Positions 1-7,894 of a stretch of 23,419 bases of DNA are shown in pieces. The notes under the pieces are model-generated. The model made no database searches and was not told the DNA's origin. It was given only the letters and a program-made list of their open reading frames with translations. The position numbers and the translations under genes were made by a program. Origin of the DNA: Leucobacter sp. UBA1945 (GTDB lineage: Bacteria > Actinomycetota > Actinomycetes > Actinomycetales > Microbacteriaceae); assembly GCA_002336855.1 (NCBI GenBank), contig DDEV01000032.1, positions 2,849 through 26,267 of the forward strand. Direction: 5' to 3'. Position 1 is the stretch's first letter; the number at the start of each line of letters is the position of its first letter.

Positions 1-104
1 CGGCACGCCTGGGTGCCCGAGTAGTCGAACTCGCATGCCTGACCGATTACGATCGGCCCGGATCCGATGACGAGCACTGAGTTGATGTCTTGGCGTTTTG
101 GCAT
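1..104 (-). CDS. carB: Carbamoyl-phosphate synthase large subunit, N-terminal fragment (cut by window edge)
   Basis: Read on the minus strand from an ATG at 104, the first residues are MPKRQDINSVLVIGSGPIVI followed by GQACEFDYSGTQAC. This is the highly conserved start of CarB, including the glycine-rich ATP-grasp N-terminus. CarB makes carbamoyl phosphate from bicarbonate, ammonia delivered by CarA, and two ATP. Only about 34 residues are present; the rest lies outside the window. The start codon is three bases after the carA stop, so the two are translationally coupled as the last visible genes of the pyrimidine operon. Confidence 0.95.
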   Translation of the reverse strand, partial: MPKRQDINSVLVIGSGPIVIGQACEFDYSGTQAC

Positions 105-107
105 GGG

Positions 108-1310
108 TTAGTTCTCCTCGGCGCCGGTCGCTGCGGCGCGGTTCTTCACAAGCTGGCTGAAACGTTCAAAGAGGTAGAAGGCGTCATGCGGGCCGGCCGC
201 CGCCTCGGGATGGTACTGCACTGAGAATGCGTCGATGTCGAGGCATTCGAGCCCCTCAACGACCTGATCGTTCAGGCTAAAGTGGCTCACCTGCACCCGG
301 CCGAGGCCCACCGGCGACTCGTGCACGCCCTCGATCGGCAGGTCGACGGCGAAGCCGTGGTTCTGCGCCGTGATTTCGACGCGCCCGGTCTTCTTGTCGA
401 GCACCGGCTGGTTGATGCCGCGGTGGCCGAAGGGCAGCTTGTAGGTGCCGAAGCCGAGGGCCCGGCCGAGCAGCTGGTTGCCGAAGCAGATACCGAAGTA
501 GGGCACACCGTCGCGCAGCATCTCGCGCAGCAGGTCAACCTGCGCATCGGATGCCGCAGGATCACCCGGGCCGTTCGAGAAGAACAGCGCGTCGGGCCCG
601 AGCGCACGCATCTCGTCGAGCGTGGTGTGCGCGGGGAGCACGATCACGTCGAAGCCGTGATCTGCGAGGTACTGTACCGTGGCGCGCTTGACGCCAAGAT
701 CGAGCACAGCGATCGAGCCGAGTCGCTCGACACCCTCGGTGACTGGCACGTCGTAGCGCTCTGCAGTCGTGACGACGGCAGAGAGGTTCATGCCAGCCAT
801 GCTCTGCTGGCCTTTCACCAGTTCGAGCTGCGCGTCTGCGCCAAGTTCGTAGTCTGCGCCCGAGAACACGCCGGCGCGCATCGCACCCGCCGAACGGATA
901 TGGCGCGTGATCGCCCGGGTGTCGACCCCTGAGATGCCCACGACGCCATCGGCGACGAGTTCTTCGTCAAGCGAGCGTTCGGCACGGAAGTTCGAAACGC
1001 GGCGAGCGGGATCGCGCACGATGAACCCGGCGACCCAGATCTTGCGCGATTCCATGTCGGTGTCGTTCACGCCGGTGTTGCCGATGTGCGGCGCAGTCAT
1101 GAGCACGATCTGGCCCGCGTACGACGGGTCGGTCAGCGTCTCTTGGTAGCCGGTCATGCCGGTCGAGAAGACGACCTCGCCGAGGGTCTGGCCGGTGGCG
1201 CCGTAGGCGCGGCCCTCGAATCGGCTCCCGTCTTCGAGCACGAGCACGGCGGGGCCGTGCGGCACTGCACTCGCAGGTGGTGCGGTGGGCACTGAAGTGG
1301 TGAGGGTCAT
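108..1310 (-). CDS. carA: Carbamoyl-phosphate synthase small (glutaminase) subunit
   Basis: This 400-aa protein has the usual CarA length. An N-terminal CPSase small-subunit domain (LEDGSRFEGRAYG, then GYQETLTDPSYAGQ near residues 55-67) is followed by a class I glutamine amidotransferase domain. The nucleophile elbow GICFGNQ holds Cys275, and the His/Glu pair is H367/E369 in QYHPEA. It hydrolyses glutamine and channels ammonia to CarB for pyrimidine and arginine synthesis. The elbow reads GICFGNQ rather than the commoner GICLGHQ, a tolerated variation. The ATG overlaps the upstream gene by 4 bp (ATGA), and an AGGAAGG-like site lies in that gene's 3' end. Confidence 0.97.
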   Translation of the reverse strand: MTLTTSVPTAPPASAVPHGPAVLVLEDGSRFEGRAYGATGQTLGEVVFSTGMTGYQETLTDPSYAGQIVLMTAPHIGNTGVNDTDMESRKIWVAGFIVRDPARRVSNFRAERSLDEELVADGVVGISGVDTRAITRHIRSAGAMRAGVFSGADYELGADAQLELVKGQQSMAGMNLSAVVTTAERYDVPVTEGVERLGSIAVLDLGVKRATVQYLADHGFDVIVLPAHTTLDEMRALGPDALFFSNGPGDPAASDAQVDLLREMLRDGVPYFGICFGNQLLGRALGFGTYKLPFGHRGINQPVLDKKTGRVEITAQNHGFAVDLPIEGVHESPVGLGRVQVSHFSLNDQVVEGLECLDIDAFSVQYHPEAAAGPHDAFYLFERFSQLVKNRAAATGAEEN

Positions 1311-1867
1311 CGGAGGCCTTCCTGACTTGCGTTCGGGTCTTGGTTCACGGCGCCATGCGCCAGTGGCAGTTTGAATTCTGAGGGCGTGACCGCCTCGATC
1401 GCCTCGGCAAAGCGCTGCTGTTCGGCCTTGCTTTCGAAGCGGAAGCTCGACTCGAGCTCGCGCTGATCAGCCGTGCTGACCCAGCGCAGCAACCCGAGAC
1501 CGTCGCGCTCGACGGCCTTGCCGACGCGTCTGCCTGCGGAGTCGCTGCCCCGCAACTGCGAGGAGTCGAGGTGCGTGGGATCCTCGCCGGCGACCGTGAT
1601 CGTCACCCCATCGCGACGCACCGCGATCTCGGCCTGGCCGCGGTAGCGCAGCCCAGGCGCGGCGACGCGCGTAAGAGGTTCGCCCACGGGCGTGGTCGAG
1701 ACGTAGAGCACCCGTGAGAACTCGGCGATCAGCTCGCCCACCGGCGCGATCGCCGACGCGAGCACACCTGCATCGCGTCGTGCGCGTGCGCGCCAGCCGA
1801 GCCACATCGCGAGAAACGCGATGATGACTACCGCTGCGACGATCACGGCGAAGAGCGTGCGGCTCAT
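1307..1867 (-). CDS. Small single-pass membrane protein of the actinobacterial pyr operon
   Basis: This 186-aa protein lies between pyrC and carA and overlaps both by 4 bp (ATGA junctions), so it is co-translated with the pathway enzymes. Residues about 5-27 form one hydrophobic segment (LFAVIVAAVVIIAFLAMWLGW) followed by RARARRD, which predicts an N-terminal anchor with the remainder in the cytoplasm. The soluble part (GLRYRGQAEIAVRRDGVTI, then LRGSDSAGRRVGKAVERDGLGLLRW) is beta-rich and may be a PH-like fold; that is inference. Mycobacterium tuberculosis has a membrane protein, Rv1382, in the same operon position. No function is established that I know of. No catalytic motif is visible. Confidence 0.85.
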   Translation of the reverse strand: MSRTLFAVIVAAVVIIAFLAMWLGWRARARRDAGVLASAIAPVGELIAEFSRVLYVSTTPVGEPLTRVAAPGLRYRGQAEIAVRRDGVTITVAGEDPTHLDSSQLRGSDSAGRRVGKAVERDGLGLLRWVSTADQRELESSFRFESKAEQQRFAEAIEAVTPSEFKLPLAHGAVNQDPNASQEGLR

Positions 1868-3240
1868 CGAGTCGCCTCTTGCGCTGCCGCAGCGACCGCG
1901 GGAGCACTCACGAGCTCGCCGTTATCGAGCGTGAGGTAGCCGCGGCGCACTGTGTAAGCCACGCGGCCGGGCAGCTCCATGTCGAGGAACGGCGAGTTGT
2001 GACTCATGCCCTTGAGGTCGGCAACGCTGAACACGCTCGACGCCCCGGGGTCTATGAGCACGAGGTCGGCCACCTGGTCTACTTCAAGCGAAGCCGGGTG
2101 CCCCTCGAGCCTGCCAATCTCTGCGGGCTTCTGCGAGAGCAGGCGCTCAAGCTCGGCCCAACTGGTGTGGCCTTCGTTCACGAGGGCGAGCAGCGCGATG
2201 GGCAGGGCCGACTCGAGCCCGACCATTCCGAACGCCGCAGCCCCCCACTCGCATTCCTTCGACTCTGCTGGGTGAGGCGCGTGATCAGTCGCGATGATGT
2301 CGATCACGCCATCGGCAACCGCGACGCGCAGGGCGCGCACGTCTTCGTCACGGCGAAGCGGCGGATTGACCTTGTAGCGCGGGTCGTAGCTGCGGGCCTT
2401 CTCATCGGTAAGGATGAGGTGGTGCGGGGTGACCTCGGCCGTCACCTGCACACCGCGAGCCTTTGCCCAGCGCACGACCTCGACCGAGCCCGCCGTCGAG
2501 AGGTGACAGATGTGCAGGCGCGCCCCGATGTGCTCGGCGAGCAGTACGTCGCGCGCGATGATCGACTCCTCGGCGACCGCAGGCCACCCCTTCAGCCCAA
2601 GCTCGCTCGAGAGCGCACCCTCGTTCATCTGCGCGCCCTCGGTGAGGCGAGGGTCTTGTGCGTGCTGCGCGACCACGCCATCGAAAGTCTTCACGTACTC
2701 GAGCGCCCGACGCATCAGCAGCGAGTCGTGCACGCACTTGCCGTCGTCGCTGAACACGCGCACGGCAGCACGCGACTGCGCCATCGCGCCGATTTCGCTG
2801 AGGCGCTCCCCCGCAAGATCTTCGGTGACGGCACCGATCGGACGCACGGTCGCGTAACCCGCGGCATCGCCAAGCGACTGCACCTGCTCCACCACACCCG
2901 CGGTGTCTTGCACAGGCATGGTGTTTGCCATTGCGAAGACCGTGGTGAAACCGCCCGCAGCCGCGGCGCGCGTGCCGGTGAGCACGGTCTCGCTCTGCTC
3001 GAAGCCGGGCTCACGCAGGTGGGTGTGCAGATCAACGAGGCCGGTCATCGCGACGAGGCCGGTCGCGTCGATCACGCGCTCGCCCTCAGCAGCCACGAGC
3101 GTGCCGGCCGCGGCGCGCTCGACGATACGACCGCCCGAGATGCGCAGGTCGACCGTCGGCGCAGCGGCGAGGTCGGCGCCGCGCTCGGTGAGGTCAGCCG
3201 CTACCGTCGCTCCGGTAATCAGAATGTCGGGGTTAGTCAT
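1864..3240 (-). CDS. pyrC: Dihydroorotase
   Basis: This 458-aa amidohydrolase cyclises N-carbamoyl-aspartate to dihydroorotate, the third step of UMP synthesis. The metal-binding signature DLHTHLREPGF has H72 and H74. Other family landmarks are VFSDDGKCVHD, ICHLSTAGSVE, ITAEVTPHH-like VTAEVTPHHL, and IATDHAPH near the C-terminal third, which carries the catalytic aspartate. Its length fits the class I bacterial enzymes that sit beside pyrB in Gram-positives. The ATG overlaps the end of pyrB by 8 bp, and its TGA overlaps the start of the membrane-protein gene, consistent with a tightly coupled operon. Confidence 0.97.
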   Translation of the reverse strand: MTNPDILITGATVAADLTERGADLAAAPTVDLRISGGRIVERAAAGTLVAAEGERVIDATGLVAMTGLVDLHTHLREPGFEQSETVLTGTRAAAAGGFTTVFAMANTMPVQDTAGVVEQVQSLGDAAGYATVRPIGAVTEDLAGERLSEIGAMAQSRAAVRVFSDDGKCVHDSLLMRRALEYVKTFDGVVAQHAQDPRLTEGAQMNEGALSSELGLKGWPAVAEESIIARDVLLAEHIGARLHICHLSTAGSVEVVRWAKARGVQVTAEVTPHHLILTDEKARSYDPRYKVNPPLRRDEDVRALRVAVADGVIDIIATDHAPHPAESKECEWGAAAFGMVGLESALPIALLALVNEGHTSWAELERLLSQKPAEIGRLEGHPASLEVDQVADLVLIDPGASSVFSVADLKGMSHNSPFLDMELPGRVAYTVRRGYLTLDNGELVSAPAVAAAAQEATR

Positions 3241-4189
3241 TGCTGCTCCGTTCGCCGGAAAGAAGAAGATAGAGGGCCGCCATGCGCACCGAGACGCCGT
3301 TCGCGACCTGCTCGAGCACGGTCGAGCGATGGCTGTCGGCCGCCGCAGAAGAGATCTCGAGGCCGCGGTTCATGGGGCCGGGGTGCATGACCAGTGTGCG
3401 CTCGGGCAGCGCATCGAGACGAGCATCGCCGAGGCCCCAGTTGCGTGCGTACTCGCGCTCGTTCGGAAAGTACGCCGCGTGCATGCGCTCGCTCTGAATG
3501 CGAAGCATCATGACCACGTCGGGCTGATCTTTTTCGATCGCCTCATCGAAATCGTGTCGCACCGTGACCGGCCATTCGCGAGCACCGTATGGCTGCAGCG
3601 TCTCGGGCGCGACGAACGTAACGTTCGCGCCGAGTGCGGTGAGCAGCCAGAGGTTGCTGCGCGCGACGCGCGAGTGCGCCAGGTCGCCGACGATCACGAC
3701 CGAGATACCGTCGAGATCGCGACCGCGACTCGCGTCGCCGAACAGCCTGCGACGCATCGTGAAGGCGTCGAGCAGGGCCTGGGTGGGGTGCTCGTGGGTG
3801 CCGTCACCCGCGTTCAGCACGCCGGCGTCGATCCAACCGCTGCGCGCGAGGCGCTCGGGCGCGCCGCTCGCGGGGTGTCGGATCACGACGCCGTCGGCGC
3901 CGATCGCCTGCAGCGTCTGCGCGGTGTCTTTGAGAGACTCGCCCTTCGAGACCGAAGAACCCTTCGCGCTGAAGTTGATCACGTCGGCGCTGAGGCGCTT
4001 GGCCGCGGCCTCGAAGCTGATGCGAGTGCGAGTGCTGTCTTCGTAGAAGAGGTTGACGACCGTCTTGCCGCGCAGCGTCGGGAGCTTCTTCACCTCACGC
4101 TGCTGGGTGGCGGCCATGTCTTCTGCGGTGTCGAGGATCAACATCGCGTCGTCTTTCGCGAGTGTGCGGGTGTCGAGCAGATGCCTCAT
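3233..4189 (-). CDS. pyrB: Aspartate carbamoyltransferase catalytic subunit
   Basis: This 318-aa protein condenses carbamoyl phosphate with aspartate. The carbamoyl-phosphate loop FYEDSTRTRISFE (STRTR at residues 52-56) marks the family. GDGTHEHPTQALLDAFT and VMHPGPMNRGLEI mark the aspartate-binding side and identify an ATCase rather than an ornithine carbamoyltransferase. No pyrI regulatory subunit is present, as expected for the Gram-positive type, where control is by PyrR. The ATG overlaps the pyrR stop by 4 bp. Confidence 0.97.
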   Translation of the reverse strand: MRHLLDTRTLAKDDAMLILDTAEDMAATQQREVKKLPTLRGKTVVNLFYEDSTRTRISFEAAAKRLSADVINFSAKGSSVSKGESLKDTAQTLQAIGADGVVIRHPASGAPERLARSGWIDAGVLNAGDGTHEHPTQALLDAFTMRRRLFGDASRGRDLDGISVVIVGDLAHSRVARSNLWLLTALGANVTFVAPETLQPYGAREWPVTVRHDFDEAIEKDQPDVVMMLRIQSERMHAAYFPNEREYARNWGLGDARLDALPERTLVMHPGPMNRGLEISSAAADSHRSTVLEQVANGVSVRMAALYLLLSGERSSND

Positions 4190-4734
4190 GCGTCTGCCTC
4201 CGCGCTGCCGCTGATGGTGACCTCGTCGATGCCGTCGTGTTCGAGAAGGCGTACCGAGATGCGTTCGTTCTTCGCGCTCGGCAGGTTCTTGCCGATGTAG
4301 TCGGCGCGGATCGGAAGCTCGCGGTGGCCCCGGTCGATGAGCGCGGCGAGGCGCACTGCCTTCGGGCGGCCGTGGTCGTTCAGCGCGTCGAGGGCGGCGC
4401 GCACCGTGCGACCCGAGAACAGCACGTCGTCGACGAGCACGACGGTGGCGCCGTCGATGCCAGCTGCGGGCATGTCGGTCGGCTGCGGCGCACGCGTCGG
4501 GTGGTGGGCAAGGTCGTCACGGTACATCGTGACGTCGAGCTGGCCGGTCGCCACTGCGGTGCCTTCGATGCGCTCGATCGCCTCTGCGATGCGTTTGGCG
4601 AGCACTACGCCGCGGGTCGGAATGCCCACGAGAACCAAGTTGTCAGCGCCTTTGTTTGCTTCGATGATCTCGTGCGAAATGCGGGTGAGCGCGCGTGAAA
4701 TTTCGGCGCCTTCGAGCACTGTTCTCGCTGTCAT
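4186..4734 (-). CDS. pyrR: Bifunctional pyr operon regulator / uracil phosphoribosyltransferase
   Basis: This 182-aa PRTase-fold protein carries the PRPP-binding signature VVLVDDVLFSGRTVRAALDAL (starting near residue 98) and the typical N-terminus in which the gene-regulatory PyrR proteins start with an SRALTRISHEI-type helix. PyrR binds UMP and then a hairpin in pyr mRNA; most also have weak UPRT activity. It is the first gene of the operon. Its ribosome binding site, AGAAGGGAG at 4742-4750, is 7 nt before the ATG and lies inside the predicted PyrR-binding hairpin, which suggests autoregulation at translation. Confidence 0.96.
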   Translation of the reverse strand: MTARTVLEGAEISRALTRISHEIIEANKGADNLVLVGIPTRGVVLAKRIAEAIERIEGTAVATGQLDVTMYRDDLAHHPTRAPQPTDMPAAGIDGATVVLVDDVLFSGRTVRAALDALNDHGRPKAVRLAALIDRGHRELPIRADYIGKNLPSAKNERISVRLLEHDGIDEVTISGSAEADA

Positions 4735-4741
4735 ATCACCG

Positions 4742-4776
4742 CTCCCTTCTGCGCCTCACTGGACGCTGTTAAAGAA
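4742..4776 (-). promoter_or_regulatory. PyrR-binding RNA hairpin overlapping the pyrR Shine-Dalgarno
   Basis: Read on the minus strand, this 35-nt segment contains TTCTTTAACAG, then GTCCAGTGAGGC, then AGAAGG. It matches closely the anti-antiterminator (PyrR-binding loop) of Bacillus pyr leaders, whose core as I recall is AGUCCAGAGAGGCU flanked by UUCUUUAA and AGAAGGA. An upper stem forms from GCG(U)CC and GGCGC around an AGUGA loop, and a lower stem from UUCU and AGAA. The 3' side is the pyrR Shine-Dalgarno. No terminator stem or U-tract occurs in the leader, so translational repression, as proposed for mycobacterial PyrR, is more likely than attenuation. Confidence 0.85.
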
Positions 4777-4792
4777 AAGCCGTATCCGTTCA

Positions 4793-4821
4793 ATCCTAGC
4801 GCATGGAATCAGTAGCGTCAT
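4793..4821 (-). promoter_or_regulatory. Candidate pyr operon promoter
   Basis: On the minus strand a -10 element TAGGAT (4793-4798) lies 17 bp downstream of ATGACG (4816-4821), a partial TTGACA match. The start point would fall near 4786, giving a leader of about 50 nt that is almost filled by the PyrR-binding hairpin. The -10 is good and the -35 weak. Confidence 0.55.
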
Positions 4822-4989
4822 CGCACTCTATAGCCGCGCGCAGCATCGGCGCACGCGAAGGTAGAAAAGCTGGAAGACCGATAAACTAATTGGGTTCACC
4901 ATCAGGCACCAAGGCCGGGCCGCGCTCTGAATGAGTTCGCTGTCTCGCCGATCACTCGGTGCCGCCCATATTGACCCCGGAGGCCAGGC

Positions 4990-7584
4990 ATGAGCGCGAT
5001 CCCAGACAAACCCCAACTCGAAGGCCTCGAAGAGAAGTGGGGTGCCGTATGGGAGCAGCAGGGAACCTATCGCTTTGATCGCGACGGCGCCGATCGCGAC
5101 GGCGTCTACAGCATCGACACGCCTCCCCCGACCGCTTCGGGGTCATTGCACGTAGGCCACGTCTTCAGCTACACCCACACCGACACCGTCGCACGCTTTC
5201 AGCGCATGCGCGGCAAGCGTGTTTTCTACCCGATGGGTTGGGACGACAACGGCCTGCCGACCGAGCGTCGCGTGCAGAACTACTACGGCGTGCGCTGCGA
5301 TCCCTCGCTCCCCTATGTCGAGGGCTTCGTACCCCCGCACGAGGGTGGCGACGGCAAGAGCATCAAGGCCGCCGATCAGCAGCCGATCTCGCGCCGCAAC
5401 TTCATCGAGCTCTGCGAGCGCCTGACCGTCGAAGACGAGAAGCAGTTCGAAGACCTCTGGCGCACGCTCGGCCTCTCGGTCGATTGGGCGCAGAGCTACC
5501 GCACGATCGGCGCCGAGTCGCTGCGTGCCTCGCAGCTCGCGTTCATTCGCAACGTCGAGCGCGGCGAGGCCTACCAGGCCCAGGCGCCCACGCTGTGGGA
5601 CGTCACCTTCCGCACCGCGGTCGCTCAGGCAGAGCTCGAAGATCGTGAGCAGCCGAGCGCCTACCACGCCCTCGCGTTTCACCGCACTGACGGCCAGGGC
5701 GATATCGTCATCGACACTACGCGCCCTGAGCTGCTCGCGGCGTGCGTCGCCCTCGTCGCTCATCCCGACGACGAGCGCTACCAGCCCCTCTTCGGCACCA
5801 CGGTGCGCACCCCGGTCTTCGGCGTCGAGGTGCCCGTGCTCGCGCACCACCTCGCGCAGCAAGACAAGGGCACCGGCATCGCGATGATCTGCACCTTCGG
5901 CGACGTCACCGACGTCGTCTGGTGGCGTGAGCTCGACCTGCCCAACCGCGCCATTCTCGGCTTCGATGGCCGCGTCATCAGCGAGGCGCCCGAGGCGATC
6001 ACTAGCGAGGCAGGCCTCGAGGCGTTTGCGCAGATCGCGGGCAAGACCGTCTTCAGCGCGAAGCAGACCATGGTCGAGCTGCTGCAGGCCTCAGGCGAGC
6101 TGCAAGGCGAGATTCGCAAGATCAACCACCCCGTCAAGTTCTTCGAGAAAGGCGACAAGCCGCTCGAGATCGTGTCGACCCGCCAGTGGTACATCAAGAA
6201 CGGCGCCCGCGACGAGCAGTTGCGCGAGCGGCTGCTCGCGCACGGTAAAGAGCTCGAGTGGCACCCCGACTTCATGCGCGTGCGCTACGAGAACTGGGTC
6301 GAGGGGCTCTCGGGCGACTGGCTCATCTCGCGCCAGCGCTTCTTCGGCGTGCCGATCCCGGTCTGGTACCCGCTCGACGCAGACGGCAACCCGATCTTCG
6401 ACCAGCCCCTGCTTCCCGATGCCTCGCACCTTCCCGTTGACCCCTCGAGTGATGTGCCAGCTGGCTTCACCGAGGAGCAGCGCGGCGTGGCCGGCGGCTT
6501 CCAGGGCGAGGTCGACGTCATGGATACCTGGGCGACCTCGTCGCTCACCCCGCAGCTCGCGGGCGGCTGGGAGCGCGACCCGGAACTCTACGATCTGGTG
6601 TTCCCCTTCGACCTGCGCCCGCAGGGCCAAGACATCATTCGCACCTGGCTGTTCTCGACGCTGCTGCGCAGCGAGCTCGAGTCGGGCAAGCTGCCGTGGC
6701 GTCACGCGGGCATCTCAGGCTGGATTCTCGACCCCGACCGCAAGAAGATGTCGAAGTCGAAGGGCAACGTCGTAACCCCGTCTGGCATGCTTGAGCAGCA
6801 CGGCTCCGACGCGGTGCGCTACTGGGCCTCCTCGGCAAAGCTCGGCACCGACGCCTCATTCGACCCGCAGAACCCCACGCAGATCAAGATCGGTCGCCGC
6901 CTCGCGATCAAGCTCTTGAACGCGGCAAAGTTCACGCTCTCGTTCGACGACTCGGCTGCGGGCAGCGTCACCGAGGCGCTCGACCGGTCGATGCTCGCGA
7001 ACCTCGCGCAGGTCGTAGAGAACGCCACCCGCGCGTTCGAGAACTACGACCACGCACGCGCGCTCGAGCTCACCGAGTCGTTCTTCTGGACCTTCTGCGA
7101 CGACTACCTCGAGCTCGTGAAGGAGCGCGCCCACGGTGGCGAGGGCCAGGCACAGGCCTCGGCGGTTACCGCGCTTCGCGCAGCGCTCTCGGCATTCGCC
7201 CGCCTGTTTGCTCCGTTCCTGCCCTACGCCACCGAAGAGGTATGGTCATGGTTCGAAGCTGGATCGGTGCATATCGCTGCATGGCCCGAACCGGCTGAGG
7301 CGCGCGCCCTCGCTGGCGACGACGCAGACCCTGAGCTACTTGGCCTCGTTGGCCGCGCGCTCATCGGCGTGCGCGGCGCGAAGACCGCAGCGAAAGCTTC
7401 GCAGAAGACTCCGGTCGAACTCGCTGTCGTGCACGCACCCGCGGCTGAGGCCGAGCGTCTTCGGCTTGCGGCCGACGACCTTGCAGGCGTCGGACGCATT
7501 GCCGAGCTGCGCATCGAGGCAGCCGACGTTGAGTCGGTCACCGTCGGCGAGATTCGACTCGCCCCGACCGAGGCCGCAGGCTAG
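4990..7584 (+). CDS. valS: Valyl-tRNA synthetase (SGSLHVGH, archaeal-like type 2 form)
   Basis: This 864-aa class I synthetase attaches valine to tRNA-Val. The HIGH motif is HVGH at residues 54-57 within PPPTASGSLHVGHVFSYTHTD, and KMSKS is at 586-590. The editing (CP1) insert contains DTTRPELLAACVALVAHPDD. The sequence after HVGH (GWDDNGLPTERRVQNYYGV) differs from the PNVTGxLHMGHA/GTDHAGIATQ pattern of classical bacterial ValS and fits the type 2 group shared with archaea and some bacteria. I see no long C-terminal coiled coil. The ATG at 4990 has a GGAGG 6 nt upstream (4979-4983). The gene is divergent from pyrR. No T-box is recognisable in the leader. Confidence 0.95.
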   Translation: MSAIPDKPQLEGLEEKWGAVWEQQGTYRFDRDGADRDGVYSIDTPPPTASGSLHVGHVFSYTHTDTVARFQRMRGKRVFYPMGWDDNGLPTERRVQNYYGVRCDPSLPYVEGFVPPHEGGDGKSIKAADQQPISRRNFIELCERLTVEDEKQFEDLWRTLGLSVDWAQSYRTIGAESLRASQLAFIRNVERGEAYQAQAPTLWDVTFRTAVAQAELEDREQPSAYHALAFHRTDGQGDIVIDTTRPELLAACVALVAHPDDERYQPLFGTTVRTPVFGVEVPVLAHHLAQQDKGTGIAMICTFGDVTDVVWWRELDLPNRAILGFDGRVISEAPEAITSEAGLEAFAQIAGKTVFSAKQTMVELLQASGELQGEIRKINHPVKFFEKGDKPLEIVSTRQWYIKNGARDEQLRERLLAHGKELEWHPDFMRVRYENWVEGLSGDWLISRQRFFGVPIPVWYPLDADGNPIFDQPLLPDASHLPVDPSSDVPAGFTEEQRGVAGGFQGEVDVMDTWATSSLTPQLAGGWERDPELYDLVFPFDLRPQGQDIIRTWLFSTLLRSELESGKLPWRHAGISGWILDPDRKKMSKSKGNVVTPSGMLEQHGSDAVRYWASSAKLGTDASFDPQNPTQIKIGRRLAIKLLNAAKFTLSFDDSAAGSVTEALDRSMLANLAQVVENATRAFENYDHARALELTESFFWTFCDDYLELVKERAHGGEGQAQASAVTALRAALSAFARLFAPFLPYATEEVWSWFEAGSVHIAAWPEPAEARALAGDDADPELLGLVGRALIGVRGAKTAAKASQKTPVELAVVHAPAAEAERLRLAADDLAGVGRIAELRIEAADVESVTVGEIRLAPTEAAG

Positions 7585-7592
7585 GAACACTA

Positions 7593-7658
7593 ATGCAGCT
7601 GGGGGCACGCTGGCGGGTGGGTGATCCACCTCACCGAAGCGTGCCCCCGACCCTGCAT
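7593..7658 (+). repeat. Long hairpin over the start of the 92-aa gene
   Basis: GGGGGCACGCT (7601-7611) and AGCGTGCCCCC (7638-7648) are perfect reverse complements. ATGCAG (7593-7598) and CTGCAT (7653-7658) extend the stem outward, and GGTGG/CCACC form an inner stem. The start codon sits in the outer stem. No T-run follows, so it is not a canonical terminator; it could damp translation or stabilise the valS mRNA end. Confidence 0.7.
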
Positions 7659-7871
7659 GACTCGATCGCACTCCAAGAGGCTCAGCACCCCGGTGCGGCA
7701 TCCTGGACGCTCACCTGGCTCGAGGGTCGTCCGCGGTGCGCACTCGACGATCTGGTGATCGTGACGCTCGACGCCGAAGGTCGACCTGCCTTGATTTCTA
7801 CGAGCAGCGAGCATTCGATTCCGGGTACTGACCCGGATGATGATGATGACGACGACGATTGGTTAAGCTGA
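7593..7871 (+). CDS. Small conserved hypothetical protein with C-terminal poly-aspartate tail
   Basis: The gene encodes 92 aa and starts 8 bp after the valS stop, with AGGAA overlapping that stop as its ribosome binding site. It begins MQLGARWRVGDPPHRSVPP and has a core SWTLTWLEGRPRCALDD. I recall similar short proteins beside valS in other Microbacteriaceae, some mislabelled as Fe-S oxidoreductases, although no cysteine is present here. It ends DPDDDDDDDDWLS, eight Asp in a row. There is no signal peptide and no catalytic motif. It is probably co-transcribed with valS; its function is unknown. Its start codon lies in a large inverted repeat (see 7593-7658). Confidence 0.7.
   Translation: MQLGARWRVGDPPHRSVPPTLHDSIALQEAQHPGAASWTLTWLEGRPRCALDDLVIVTLDAEGRPALISTSSEHSIPGTDPDDDDDDDDWLS
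7836..7859 (+). repeat. Trinucleotide tract encoding eight aspartates
   Basis: Eight consecutive Asp codons (four GAT, three GAC, one GAT) close to the 3' end of the 92-aa gene. It is a simple-sequence tract with potential for slippage; a change in multiples of three would keep the frame. Confidence 0.9.
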
Positions 7872-7894
7872 CCGTGAACACCCGGAGGACCGAA

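Noticed and set aside
1879..3390. A 503-codon plus-strand open frame opposite pyrC
   Set aside because: It is the antisense shadow of pyrC in high-GC DNA: no ribosome binding site, no recognisable domain, and composition (His/Arg/Val rich) typical of antisense frames. The same applies to 2903-4300, 11262-12887 and 16566-17738.
4864..4989. T-box riboswitch before valS
   Set aside because: No AAGGGTGGNACCGCG-like T-box sequence or specifier stem is recognisable; only a plain GGAGG site is clear.
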